This document shows positions 31,669 to 40,745 of a stretch of 64,000 nucleotides of DNA, one piece after another. How positions within the stretch are numbered: position 1 is the stretch's first letter; every line of letters begins with the position of its first letter. The position numbers and the translations under genes were made by a program. Under the pieces are notes generated by a model. That model had not been told where the DNA came from and ran no database searches. It saw only the letters and a list, made by a program, of their open reading frames with translations. Origin of the DNA: Acidobacteriota bacterium (GTDB lineage Bacteria > Zixibacteria > MSB-5A5 > GN15 > FEB-12); contig DATKXK010000015.1 of NCBI GenBank assembly GCA_035529075.1, positions 228,893 through 292,892 of the forward strand, given 5' to 3'.

Positions 31669-33654
31669 TCACTGACATGCCGACGGCTCTGTATTGCTGA
31701 TAAACAGGTAGTCAATCAGCGCGGTAAGGTCGCCGATGTCCACGTCGCCTTCCTCGTCACCGTCAGTGTTGCCTTCCGGCATGCACTCTAGCTCGGTCTG
31801 AGTGATGAACAGGTAGTCGATCAGGCGGGTCAGGTCACCGATATCGATGGCCTCTTCCTCGTCGCCGTCAATGTTCCCGGTAATGCCCAGGCAGCAGGAT
31901 TCGCAGACGTTACCGACGCCGTTGCTGTCAGCGTCAGCCTGGTCCGGATTGAAATCGTCGGGACAGTTGTCGACCGCACAGGTGTTGGCCGCGAAGCCGG
32001 GATTACCGTAACCGTCACCGTCCGTGTCCGTACAATCATCACAGACGTCGCCGACTTCGTCACCGTCCGCATCTTCCTGGCCCGGGTTATAAATGGCCGG
32101 GCAGTTGTCCGTCAATTCACCATACCCGTCGGCGTCCTGGTCGTAGGCGATGGCGGCGTCAACGTTGATGATCCCCCAGCCGTAAGTGGTGCTGTCCGGT
32201 GAGCCGGCCTTGGAGGCCGTCTCCCGTAACGCCTCGCGCACCATGGCCGGGGTGAAATCCGGTCGTGCTTCGATGACGAGGCACACGGCCCCGGCCACCA
32301 GGGGCGTGGACAGTGACGTGCCGTTCACGTAGGCATACGAGAAATCGCTCGAGGCCGACGCGCAATACGTCGAAACACCCCGGGCGCAAACGTCGGGCTT
32401 GGGCCGGCCGTCGGATGTCGGTCCGCGCGACGAGAAGCTGGCGATACTCCCCACCGACGTCACTGCCCCGATCGACAGAATGTCAAACGCGTCGGCCGGA
32501 GCGGTAAGCGTACCCAGCGCGGGGCCGTCGTTACCCATCGAGTTGCACATCACGATTCCCAGACCGTCGCACGTGCCGGCCGCAATGCTTATCGTCGCCG
32601 TGGCCCCATCCATGTCCTCGTACGTGTAGCCGCTGGCATCGTCCCATCGCATATAGCCGAGAGACGTCGTGATGACGTCGGTTCCAACGGAATCCGCGAA
32701 CTCCAGTGCCGCCACCCAGTTGTCCTCTTCAACCGGGGTCTCGGAACGGAGATCTTCGGTCTTGCATAGAATGAAGTTGGCTTTATAGGCCGGCCCGTAA
32801 ATCGTGCCGTCCAGTTCGCCTCCCGAGGTCGACCAGATGTATGTTCCATGGTTCCACTGATTGGACACGTCGCCCGTTTCGTTGGCCGTATTGCCGTCAT
32901 TGAAGACAAAATCCCACTCGGCCAGCACGCGGCTTTCGGACCAGTGGAAAGCGAATGACTGGTGACTCTTGCGGAATCCGGTATCCATGATGGCCAGGGT
33001 CACGCCCTGACCGCTATATCCTTTGTCATGAACCGCCGGGACGTTGATCTGGGTGAGCTGGCTGACCGAGGCCCCGTAGTTCAAAGCGTCCGGAGCCTGC
33101 GCCGTAGGATAGCCCTCCGTGTCGCGCAGATCGGAAAGGCTGACTGGTTCAACCTTTCGGCCCGCCGCGATAGGTTTGATCCCGGTCACGAACGGCAGCG
33201 AACCGATATCGTCCAGCCGGTCCATCGGCGCCTCGAAACTGGCCGCGTTTAACCATCGGGACGTCCGGCGATGCGTGGCGCCAAGGTCAACGATCCGGTC
33301 GATATAGTCAGGCGCCACCGGGAGGTCGGCAAAGACGACCTTGTCCAGTCCCACCTTGGCCCGGCGTCTCAGGGCGCGTTCCGTCAACGTGACGGAGGAC
33401 GCCGCCCGGGCGAAATCTGAGCGACTGAACACAGCCTTATCAGTGAAGAAGACCCAGATCTTGACGGTATCACCGTCACGACCGGCCAGGAACTCACGGG
33501 TAGCGGTGGTGACAGGGTGGGAGGCTTTATCGAGGACCACCGGTTCTTCGCTCAGTATCGGCCTGTCGGCCGAGTAACCGGGAATCGATGCAGCGATAGC
33601 GAGGACGATGCCGCATACAAGCAGACGAACGAATATTCCGGGACGCGTTGACAT
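31669..33654 (-). CDS. Secreted subtilisin-family (S8) peptidase with TSP3 and dockerin-like repeats
   Basis: 661 residues with a signal peptide (hydrophobic LLVCGIVLAIAASIPGYSA). A propeptide-like region reaches about residue 200. The triad is D224 (AIMDTGF), H269 (NQWNHGTYI) and S447 (NGTSLSTP), with the oxyanion asparagine in NSMGNDG. From about residue 515 come thrombospondin type 3 repeats (DxDxDGYGxxxDNCP). The last 85 residues carry two dockerin-like loops (IDIGDLTRLIDYLFI and VDIGDLTALIDYLFI). The same tail occurs on the M28 peptidase at 2141-4798, so the tails probably direct or hold these enzymes at one site. A decayed relative lies just upstream at 33952-34074. Confidence 0.95.
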   Translation of the reverse strand: MSTRPGIFVRLLVCGIVLAIAASIPGYSADRPILSEEPVVLDKASHPVTTATREFLAGRDGDTVKIWVFFTDKAVFSRSDFARAASSVTLTERALRRRAKVGLDKVVFADLPVAPDYIDRIVDLGATHRRTSRWLNAASFEAPMDRLDDIGSLPFVTGIKPIAAGRKVEPVSLSDLRDTEGYPTAQAPDALNYGASVSQLTQINVPAVHDKGYSGQGVTLAIMDTGFRKSHQSFAFHWSESRVLAEWDFVFNDGNTANETGDVSNQWNHGTYIWSTSGGELDGTIYGPAYKANFILCKTEDLRSETPVEEDNWVAALEFADSVGTDVITTSLGYMRWDDASGYTYEDMDGATATISIAAGTCDGLGIVMCNSMGNDGPALGTLTAPADAFDILSIGAVTSVGSIASFSSRGPTSDGRPKPDVCARGVSTYCASASSDFSYAYVNGTSLSTPLVAGAVCLVIEARPDFTPAMVREALRETASKAGSPDSTTYGWGIINVDAAIAYDQDADGYGELTDNCPAIYNPGQEDADGDEVGDVCDDCTDTDGDGYGNPGFAANTCAVDNCPDDFNPDQADADSNGVGNVCESCCLGITGNIDGDEEEAIDIGDLTRLIDYLFITQTELECMPEGNTDGDEEGDVDIGDLTALIDYLFISNTEPSACQ

Positions 33655-33719
33655 GAAGAAGTCCTTTCAGCAGAACGGATGTGTGGTTACACTATAGTTG
33701 TGAGACCATTTACACATAT

Positions 33720-33747
33720 AATTTACGACGAGAGGTCTAATTGTCAA
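33720..33747 (-). promoter_or_regulatory. Promoter of the subtilisin-family peptidase gene
   Basis: Reverse-strand TTGACA (33742-33747), 16 bp, TAAATT (33720-33725), about 65 bp upstream of the start codon. Confidence 0.65.
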
Positions 33748-33951
33748 CCGTAAACTGTTCGGCTGCAACCACCATGCACCTTCTAACGCCCTCTTGAACA
33801 TATGCCAACGTGACATTGTTCCTATCAGAGTACGCCTCCCGTCTGCCGTGCTCCTAAATGCTTATCGGACAATCACGGATCATCCGTAGCCGTCAGCAAC
33901 AGAAGTCGTGGCGTTCGGGCGCAGGTTCTGCGGAGTCTCGGTGCCAGGTCA

Positions 33952-34074
33952 CGGGCGGTCCGTAAAGGCAGGCAAGAAAACCCGGATCCTGGCTGCGTCG
34001 CCGTGACGCCTGGCCAGGAAGTCGCGGGTTGCGGCGCTGACCGGTACAGGGGATTCTTCAATAAGCAGGCGTTT
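33952..34074 (-). pseudogene. Remnant of an S8 peptidase propeptide region
   Basis: The reverse-strand text VSAATRDFLARRHGDAARIR followed by VFLPAFTDR parallels VTTATREFLAGRDGDTVKIW followed by VFFTDK at residues 48-73 of the intact peptidase gene downstream, with a small insertion. Further similarity (LRR-rich text) seems to continue in another frame, so the copy is truncated and frameshifted. It has no signal peptide and no catalytic domain. It is best read as the debris of an old duplication. Confidence 0.5.
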
Positions 34075-34436
34075 CTCCCAAGACTGCCTGGACCTGTAAG
34101 GCGTTATCAGGGAATATCTTGTCCGGAAACAGGTGTATTGAGATCCCAGTCTCGTCCCTACGGCATTATTCCAACACCTGTGGAATCCGTCCCATACGTT
34201 TTCGGCGGCTGGCCGGTCGATTCTGATCCTTGTAACCTTGCGGCCCGGCCGTTGTGCGGGTAACTCCTTGCCGGACAGGCGGGTCGACCGGGGCGCCACG
34301 GGCCGGGGCAGGCCGTCCGGAACCGGCACGGGTTCTGCTAATCTTTGCTTGGGCGATCCTTCGCGTGCAGGTGCCGCCGAGGCGCCGCCTCTGAGGGTCG
34401 GCCTGTGGAAAGTTACCATGTTCAAGGGTGCAGGTG

Positions 34437-34949
34437 ATGGAAATGGAAAATAGACTCACATCGAATCGCGGCGTTACGCTCATCGAGTTGATGATTGTAA
34501 CGGTAATAGTAGGTATTGTCTCTGCCATGGCCGTCCCGAGGTTTCAGATTGCCTGGGAACGGATGAAGATCAGGGGTGCCAACCGGGCCATTACGTCGAC
34601 AATCCGGCTGGCTCGGTCGTACGCCATCAGTGACAAGGAACAGTACGGGCTGCTCTTCGATGGCGAGGCCCTGACCGTCACCCTGTTTAAGGACGTAGTC
34701 AACCCGAGCGGACTGCTGTTTGAGACCGGGGATTCGGTTATCCGGGTGGATACGCTGCCCCAGGAATACACCTTCCTGGGTACCGACTGCACGAACGACG
34801 TGCTGGCCTTCAGACCCAACGGTTCGGCCGAGTTCGACGGAGGCGGCAACGTGTACGCCATGGCCAGCACTGCCGACGTGGTCGCGATTCACCAGAACAA
34901 CATTCTGGCCTCCACCGGGCGAGTGGCCTGCTCGAGCTATATTTACTGA
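34437..34949 (+). CDS. Type IV prepilin-like protein (GspH/FimT type)
   Basis: About 170 residues from the ATG at 34437 (AAGGGTG upstream); start codons a few residues either side are possible. The prepilin peptidase site and hydrophobic helix are clear: SNRGVTLIELMIVTVIVGIV, with glycine before the cleavage point and glutamate at +5. The rest is a GspH/FimT-like globular domain (RAITSTIRLARSYAISDKEQYGLLFDG). Likely a minor pilin or pseudopilin. It is 300 bp upstream of the pilM operon but separated from it by a terminator at 34983-35009, so it is a separate unit. Confidence 0.88.
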   Translation: MEMENRLTSNRGVTLIELMIVTVIVGIVSAMAVPRFQIAWERMKIRGANRAITSTIRLARSYAISDKEQYGLLFDGEALTVTLFKDVVNPSGLLFETGDSVIRVDTLPQEYTFLGTDCTNDVLAFRPNGSAEFDGGGNVYAMASTADVVAIHQNNILASTGRVACSSYIY

Positions 34950-34982
34950 CCCGGCCTGCCGGCCGGCCTGGCCGCAGATTCG

Positions 34983-35009
34983 ACCCCTCTCGTTTCGGGA
35001 GGGGTTTTT
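34983..35009 (+). terminator. Terminator after the prepilin gene
   Basis: ACCCCTC (34983-34989) pairs with GAGGGGT (34999-35005), followed by TTTTTC. Confidence 0.8.
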
Positions 35010-35247
35010 CTCTGCATGCCAACGGCTTACGTTGCCTGTCTCGGTGCCGGTAAAGGATGCCAGGGCATTTTCCGATAACAACCCTATCGCTGACAAAGAC
35101 CGTCCGCCGGGCGCCATTATATCCGGAGTCGGCTGATCCGTTTTTGTCGGCAGGACCTTAACCGGAACCTGATTTTGCCGATAGATAAGGTAAAGTTAAC
35201 TAATCCGGACGGACGGAAATTCGGACATCATCAAACAAGGGTAGCCC

Positions 35248-36300
35248 ATGTTTTCCTTAGGCAAGAGTAAGAGCACGGTTGGGCTGGATATCGGGGCGAG
35301 TTCCATCAAACTCGTCAAGCTGGACCACGACAAGAACGGCTACTCGGTTTCCGCAATCGGGATCCGCGAGCTGCCTCCCGAAGCCATTGTCTCCGATGAG
35401 ATACGGGACCGGGAAGCGGTGATCTTCAACGTCCAGTCTCTAATAGACCAAACTGATCCGAAAATCAGGGACGTCGTCGTTTCGGTCTCCGGACACAGCG
35501 TCATCACGGACAAGTTTACTATTGATAAGAAAACCGGTCCCGAGGCCGAGCAGGCGATCCTGTTTGAAACGGAACAGCGGGCCCCGTTTGACGTCGACGA
35601 CGTCAGCCTCGACTACCACGTTATCAAGACCGATGACGAGATCAACAAGATGGACATTCTCCTGGTCGCGGCCCGGAGAGAGTTTCTCAGGATGTACCTC
35701 GAGTTGATCGAGGACTGCGGCCTGCATCCCATGATCGTCGACGACGACGCCTTCGCCATCTTCAACGCCTACGAGTGCAACTACGAGGTGGATCCCACGC
35801 GCGTTACGGCACTGGTCAATATCGGCCACGACGTCACCAACGTCACGTACCTTTCGGACGGCTTGTTCGCCGCCACCAGGGACGTTTCGGCGGGTACCCG
35901 CGAGATTTTTGACGCCGTCCAGAAAGAGTTCCGGCTCAACCCCGAACTGACCTCCAAGGCTATGAAGGGTGAGATGTCGGATTCGATTGACCAGGATATG
36001 TTCAAGGCCACCGTGGTTTCGGCAACCGAGGAGCTGATTTCGGGTATCGAGCTGGCCTTCTCCTACTTCAAGTCCCAGACCAAGATTGAACATATCGACT
36101 GGCTGGTGCTCTCCGGCGGCGGCGCTCTGGTGCCGTACTTGCCGGAATACGTTCAGTCCAAACTGAACGTGCCGCTGGAACTGGCCAACCCGTTACGGAA
36201 CATTGACTACGACCCCGAACTCTTCCAGTACCTTCAGCCCGAGAAAATCGCGCCGCTGCTGACGGTGGCGGTTGGCCTGGCGATGCGGAAAGTGAGGTAG
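35248..36300 (+). CDS. pilM: Type IV pilus assembly ATPase-fold protein PilM
   Basis: 350 residues. The actin-like fold is visible: phosphate-loop text TVGLDIGASSIKLVKL at the start, a second loop LVNIGHDVTNVTYL near residue 190 and WLVLSGGGALVPYLPEYVQ near residue 290. PilM binds the cytoplasmic tail of PilN and forms the inner ring of the pilus alignment complex. It is the first gene of a co-directional set pilM-pilN-pilO-pilP-secretin, with short gaps throughout. The short hydrophobic stretches are not membrane helices. Confidence 0.94.
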   Translation: MFSLGKSKSTVGLDIGASSIKLVKLDHDKNGYSVSAIGIRELPPEAIVSDEIRDREAVIFNVQSLIDQTDPKIRDVVVSVSGHSVITDKFTIDKKTGPEAEQAILFETEQRAPFDVDDVSLDYHVIKTDDEINKMDILLVAARREFLRMYLELIEDCGLHPMIVDDDAFAIFNAYECNYEVDPTRVTALVNIGHDVTNVTYLSDGLFAATRDVSAGTREIFDAVQKEFRLNPELTSKAMKGEMSDSIDQDMFKATVVSATEELISGIELAFSYFKSQTKIEHIDWLVLSGGGALVPYLPEYVQSKLNVPLELANPLRNIDYDPELFQYLQPEKIAPLLTVAVGLAMRKVR

Positions 36301-36306
36301 GCAACT

Positions 36307-37044
36307 ATGATAGAAATAAATCTGCTCCCCAAAGAATACCTCAAGCGCACCCGCGCCTTTTCGCTGAGCAAAGCCGGCAAATACGTGGCCGCCGGTGCGG
36401 CCGGAGTAGTGGTTATTCTCGCGGGCATCACGTTTTACCAGATACACGAACTGAACAAACTCGAGGATAACATCGAACGGGCCAACCGGCGCGCTGACAT
36501 GCTTCGCCAGGACATTCAAATGGTCGATGCGCTGATCGACGTGAAGGAGAAGATCACCAGCCGGATGGCGGCCGTGGAGAAGCTGGATCGCCACCGGTCC
36601 GCCTGGGTTCGTATCCTGGAGGATCTGGCGCGCAACGTTCCGGAGTTCGTGTGGCTGAACGCATGCCGGGAGAAGCCGGCACCGTCGATCGCGGCCGATT
36701 CGACGGCCGCAATGACGACCGACGAAACGGCGTCGATGCGTACCGCTGAGGTCGAAGGGTACTCCTTTACCCTCAACGCCCTGGCCGCGTTCATGATAAA
36801 GATGATGCGCTCCGAGTACTTCGATGACGTTGAACTGGTATCGGCCGACGAGGTCTCCTTCGATGAAGCCGGTCAGGCCGCTTCGACCAGCCAGCGGATA
36901 CAGAAAGGCCAGAAGGCCTATGGTTTCGTCCTGACCTGCAGTGTCCACTACCTGTCCGAGGAAGAACTGCGCAACCTCATCGCCAACGCCGATCAGCCGG
37001 ATAAGCCGAGTACCTCAACGACGAGCCACCGACAGCTTAACTAG
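36307..37044 (+). CDS. pilN: Type IV pilus inner-membrane protein PilN
   Basis: 245 residues, six bases after pilM. The short cytoplasmic N terminus MIEINLLPKEY is the hallmark motif that contacts PilM. A single membrane helix follows (residues 20-40, AGKYVAAGAAGVVVILAGITF), then a coiled coil and a periplasmic ferredoxin-like domain. The latter is interrupted by an alanine/threonine-rich insert near residues 125-140 (ADSTAAMTTDETASM). It pairs with PilO in the periplasm. Confidence 0.92.
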   Translation: MIEINLLPKEYLKRTRAFSLSKAGKYVAAGAAGVVVILAGITFYQIHELNKLEDNIERANRRADMLRQDIQMVDALIDVKEKITSRMAAVEKLDRHRSAWVRILEDLARNVPEFVWLNACREKPAPSIAADSTAAMTTDETASMRTAEVEGYSFTLNALAAFMIKMMRSEYFDDVELVSADEVSFDEAGQAASTSQRIQKGQKAYGFVLTCSVHYLSEEELRNLIANADQPDKPSTSTTSHRQLN

Positions 37045-37057
37045 GGAAGTGACTATT

Positions 37058-37678
37058 ATGGATTTCAAGGATTCCAAAACGCAGAAACTGGCGATCGCCA
37101 TCCTGGCCTTTTTCATAGTCACGTACTTCTGGTACTCCCGGGCGTTCTCGCTTTACAACAACAGCATCGAAACGAAGAACCAGGAGTTTGAGACCATTAC
37201 CACCAACCTCCGCAACGTGGAGATGAAGGCCAAGTCCCTCGACGCCCTGCAACTGGAGTACGCCGACCTGGTCGGCCGCTATCATGAAATCGAAGCGCTG
37301 CTGCCCGAGGTAAAGCAGGTGCCCTCGTTGCTCGTGCAGATGCACACGGCCTCGTCCCTGACCGGGACCAAGATCACCAAGGTGCAACCGCTGACAATTG
37401 AATCCGAGGATTTCTATAATGTGGCGCCGTTTGCGGTGGAGATGGTCGGTACCTACCACGATTTCGGCCGGTTCATAAGCTATGTCGCCAATTTCCCCTT
37501 CATCGCCAACGTCGAGCGACTTCAGATCAAGGCCCAGGATGCCGTCGTGGCCAACGCCATGATCGAGGAGGATCGCCCGGTCGAACTTGGCCGCAAGAAG
37601 GAAACCATAACCGCCAGCTTTGTGCTCTCCACATACTTCGTGAAGGAACATGAACGGCTTGAGGATCTGGTGCTTTAG
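37058..37678 (+). CDS. pilO: Type IV pilus inner-membrane protein PilO
   Basis: 206 residues from the ATG at 37058, preceded by AGGGAAG; a longer frame beginning inside pilN is not credible. One membrane helix (LAIAILAFFIVTYFWYS), a coiled coil to about residue 75, then the PilO periplasmic domain (LPEVKQVPSLLVQMHTASSL; VGTYHDFGRFISYVANFP). It forms heterodimers with PilN. The first residues (MDFKDSKTQKLA) are the short cytoplasmic tail. Confidence 0.92.
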   Translation: MDFKDSKTQKLAIAILAFFIVTYFWYSRAFSLYNNSIETKNQEFETITTNLRNVEMKAKSLDALQLEYADLVGRYHEIEALLPEVKQVPSLLVQMHTASSLTGTKITKVQPLTIESEDFYNVAPFAVEMVGTYHDFGRFISYVANFPFIANVERLQIKAQDAVVANAMIEEDRPVELGRKKETITASFVLSTYFVKEHERLEDLVL

Positions 37679-37692
37679 GAGACGAAGATACC

Positions 37693-39282
37693 ATGAAACG
37701 TTGTGCTTGCATACTTCTGATCGGAATGTTCCTGGCCGCGGGTAACCTGTATGCTGCGCGTGTCACGAACGTCGAGCTGTCTCATGAGAACGGCGCCACG
37801 GTGGCCAGCATAAAGTTGGACGGCTCGATTCGGTACATGCATCAGACCGAGGTTCCCAAGGACGGTAAACCGTACCGCGTTATTGTCGACGTTCTGGCCG
37901 CGACGCACGACCTGGGCGCCTGGGAGTTTACGGACCTGCCGAAATGCCCGGTCGTCCGCATCCGCACGAGCCAGTACGCGGTAAAGCCCGAGAAAATCGT
38001 CCGCCTTGTCTTTGACATGGCGGGCTCGCCCCTGTACCGCATTGAGACCGACAAGGAGGCGATACGGGTGACGTTCACGGACAAAAACGTCGCGCCGTTC
38101 GCCGCCTGGTCCAGTTCGACTTCGCAGGCTGTAACCGGCCGTTTCAGCGCCCCCGTGACCTCCGGCCGACCGTCGGTATCGGCTGCTGAGGAGAATACTG
38201 CCATCGACAGGGATCGGCTGGCCAGCCTGACTTCGGCGGAGAAGCCGCGCCCGGACGCCGCTGCGGTCAAGGGGAAAGCGGCCGGGCAAAAACCCTCCGG
38301 CGCGTCCGTCAAGGCGAGTTCAAAGACTGATCTCCCGTCGCCCGCAAAGGCCTCAAAGGGTACCGCCGCTATCCGGCCCGCCGCGCCCGTTGAAATACCG
38401 GAGGTAACCAAAGTCAAGATGCATGATACCGTCTACGGTCCGGAAATCAGCGCGCGCAGTGCGGAAATAGAAAAGGTTCAGGAAAGTACGCCCGCACCCT
38501 CGGCCGGACTCGGGACGAGAAAAGCCCCGGCAAAAGAGAATTCAACGGCTGCGTCCTCCCGGCCACAGCAACTGACCGAGAGACAGAAACCGGCTTCAGA
38601 TACGAAACTAAAGACCTCGGCGGCTCAGGTCAAGCCGGAGGTCAGCAGCAGCGAGCCGGCCAAAGCCGCTTCTTCTACCAAGCCTGCGGCCACGAAGGCG
38701 GCCCATTCCAGGCAGGAGCCGACAACTCCCAAGGCTGCCGCCGGGCAGCCCGCCGGCGACCAGAAGGTCTTGGCTAAAAAGCTGAAGGGCGATCAAAAGG
38801 GAAAGCCTGCGTCCCGGGAGCCGGCCCCTGGGAAGGCGTCGAAAGCCACGGCACAGGCACCTTCCAAAGCCGTCGGCACGGAGGCCGCCGCGACGCGATC
38901 AACGTCGCGCTTCCGGCGGTCAACCAGCAAGATCAAGGGGACCATGGTGGCCGAATTCCCGAAGCGGCTGGTAATCAAGTACCACGCCAGGCTCTCTCGT
39001 GACCCCTTCGAAGCCCTGATTAACGAGACGAAAACCTACGAAGGCCCGATAGAGACAAGGATTCCCAACGTCGAGGGGCTCAAGCTGGTAGGCATTATCG
39101 AGTCGGCGACGGAAGCTAACCGTGCGCTCCTCGAGGACAAGACGGGATACAGCTATATCCTCAAGTCCGGTGATAAGGTCAAGAAAGGGTACGTGTTGCG
39201 CGTCGAACAAGACCGCGTCTACTTTCAGATATTTGAATATGGGTGGTCGCGAACGGTCGCCCTCTCGCTTGATGAATATTAG
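37693..39282 (+). CDS. AMIN domain - linker - PilP-like fusion protein
   Basis: 529 residues with a signal peptide (ILLIGMFLAAGNLYA). Residues 20-135 form an AMIN domain (VTNVELSHENGATVASIKLD; YRVIVDVLAAT; VRLVFDM). A linker of about 270 residues rich in alanine, lysine, serine and proline follows, of variable and low-complexity composition. The last 100 residues are PilP-like (RDPFEALINETK; VEGLKLVGIIES; YSYILKSGDKVKKGYVLRVE). In well-studied pilus systems AMIN domains sit on the secretin PilQ and bind peptidoglycan, while PilP is a small lipoprotein. Here both roles appear joined in one chain next to a secretin without AMIN. No lipobox is seen. Confidence 0.85.
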   Translation: MKRCACILLIGMFLAAGNLYAARVTNVELSHENGATVASIKLDGSIRYMHQTEVPKDGKPYRVIVDVLAATHDLGAWEFTDLPKCPVVRIRTSQYAVKPEKIVRLVFDMAGSPLYRIETDKEAIRVTFTDKNVAPFAAWSSSTSQAVTGRFSAPVTSGRPSVSAAEENTAIDRDRLASLTSAEKPRPDAAAVKGKAAGQKPSGASVKASSKTDLPSPAKASKGTAAIRPAAPVEIPEVTKVKMHDTVYGPEISARSAEIEKVQESTPAPSAGLGTRKAPAKENSTAASSRPQQLTERQKPASDTKLKTSAAQVKPEVSSSEPAKAASSTKPAATKAAHSRQEPTTPKAAAGQPAGDQKVLAKKLKGDQKGKPASREPAPGKASKATAQAPSKAVGTEAAATRSTSRFRRSTSKIKGTMVAEFPKRLVIKYHARLSRDPFEALINETKTYEGPIETRIPNVEGLKLVGIIESATEANRALLEDKTGYSYILKSGDKVKKGYVLRVEQDRVYFQIFEYGWSRTVALSLDEY

Positions 39283-39299
39283 GAAAGGCTGGTGCTGAT

Positions 39300-40586
39300 A
39301 TGTTTAGACGACAGATGAGACGGCTTCAATTCCTCCTTGGAATCACGCTGCCCGTGTTGGTCTTCCTCGTGTCGGTCACTGCCCAGGAAGGCAAAGATCC
39401 GGAGGCGCTGATCGAATCGCTTCAGTTTCAGGCGGCTGACATTCACTCCGTGCTGACGTTCCTGGCGGACTACGGCGGCGTGAACGTGGTGGTTTCCCCC
39501 AAGGTGGAGGGTACGGTAACGATCAAGCTGAGCAACGTCCACTGGCGCACCGCCATGGACATTATCGGACGCACCTACGATCTGGCCGTCGTTGACGAGG
39601 GAGACGGGTACATCCGCGTTCTTCCGTCCGAGGATTTCCGCAAGGAAGTTACGGAGTCCAACAAACACAGTCAGGAGCAGCGCCAGCTCGTTGAGCTGGA
39701 GACCAAGATCGTCAAGATCTCCAACTCGACGGCGGAGGATATCGTCAAGACCGTCAATTCGCTCATGACTGAACGCGGCCAGGCGACCGCGGACGTGCGC
39801 TCGAACTCCATCATTCTTCAGGAAGTTCCGGATAACATGGCCACGGTACTGGAGTACATCGGCGAACTGGACAAACCGTCGCGACAGATCAAGATCTCAG
39901 CCCAGCTGCTGGAAATCTCCTCGCAGGGGTTGGAGGAAATAGGTGTCTCCTGGACCTCGGAGGGCACGTACACCACCAATTCCGACCGCAGCTACACCCA
40001 GACCGGCCAGGTAGACGCCGAGGCCAAGAGCGCCGTCGGCCGGTACACGCTGGGTAGTATTCGGCCCGGTGACTGGACCCTGAACGGCTTTATTGAGGCC
40101 ATCGTCTCTGAGGGCAAGGGTAAGATCATCGCCCATCCGGAGATAACCACGCTGGACAATACCGAAGCCCGGATACAGATGGGGCAGAAGGTACCGGTCA
40201 AGCAATTCGATGAATCCGGCAACGTCGTCATCAAATTCGAGGAAGTCGGTACCATCCTGGTCGTGACCCCCCATATCACGGCCGAGAACCAGGTTCTGAT
40301 GCACCTGCAGCCGGAACGGTCGACCTACCAGTTTGATCCTAACGGCGTCATTATCAACACCAACAACGCCGAGACCCGGATCATAGTGGAGAACGGTCAG
40401 ACCGCGGTTATCGGAGGGCTGACGACCCAGGACGAGGTCGAATCCGTCGATGGCGTCCCCATACTCAAGGATATTCCGGTCCTCGGCGCGCTGTTCCGTC
40501 ACAGCCAGAAACGGACCGAAAGCCGCGATCTGGTCATTTTCGTCACTCCGAGCATTGTCGAGGATGATCTGGCCATGAAGAATTAG
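39300..40586 (+). CDS. Short type IV pilus secretin (PilQ-like)
   Basis: 428 residues with a signal peptide. An STN-like domain (residues 38-105, LQFQAADIHSVLTFLADYGG) and one N1-type domain (KIVKISNSTAEDIVKTVNSL) come before the secretin barrel domain (GKGKIIAHPEITTLDNTEA; ILVVTPHITAENQVLM; VPILKDIPVLGALFRHSQK; DLVIFVTPSIVED). AMIN repeats are absent, which explains the short length compared with typical PilQ of about 700 residues; the AMIN domain is on the preceding gene. It forms the outer-membrane channel for the pilus. The operon ends at 40616-40644. Confidence 0.92.
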   Translation: MFRRQMRRLQFLLGITLPVLVFLVSVTAQEGKDPEALIESLQFQAADIHSVLTFLADYGGVNVVVSPKVEGTVTIKLSNVHWRTAMDIIGRTYDLAVVDEGDGYIRVLPSEDFRKEVTESNKHSQEQRQLVELETKIVKISNSTAEDIVKTVNSLMTERGQATADVRSNSIILQEVPDNMATVLEYIGELDKPSRQIKISAQLLEISSQGLEEIGVSWTSEGTYTTNSDRSYTQTGQVDAEAKSAVGRYTLGSIRPGDWTLNGFIEAIVSEGKGKIIAHPEITTLDNTEARIQMGQKVPVKQFDESGNVVIKFEEVGTILVVTPHITAENQVLMHLQPERSTYQFDPNGVIINTNNAETRIIVENGQTAVIGGLTTQDEVESVDGVPILKDIPVLGALFRHSQKRTESRDLVIFVTPSIVEDDLAMKN

Positions 40587-40615
40587 CCGGGCCAGGGTAT
40601 TCTCCTGAAAGTAAA

Positions 40616-40644
40616 GGCTCCCGCCTGCCCGGCGGGAGCCTTTT
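40616..40644 (+). terminator. Terminator of the pil operon
   Basis: GGCTCCCGCC (40616-40625), loop TGCCC, GGCGGGAGCC (40631-40640), TTTT. Confidence 0.9.
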
Positions 40645-40745
40645 GCGTCTAAAATAATAATGTTTTAGTCCGATTAATATGAGAAAGGACAATACCACAC
40701 CTTCAACCGGGAAAAAACAAACCTTTTCAGATAACAGGAGACACC

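Larger units (their letters stand above)
33655..34436. other. Long intergenic region with a decayed peptidase fragment
   Basis: About 780 bp. It contains the subtilisin-gene promoter (33720-33747) and, on the reverse strand, a fragment related to the N terminus of the same peptidase (33952-34074). Between 34090 and 34420 I see only GC-rich sequence with open frames that do not look coding. Confidence 0.55.
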
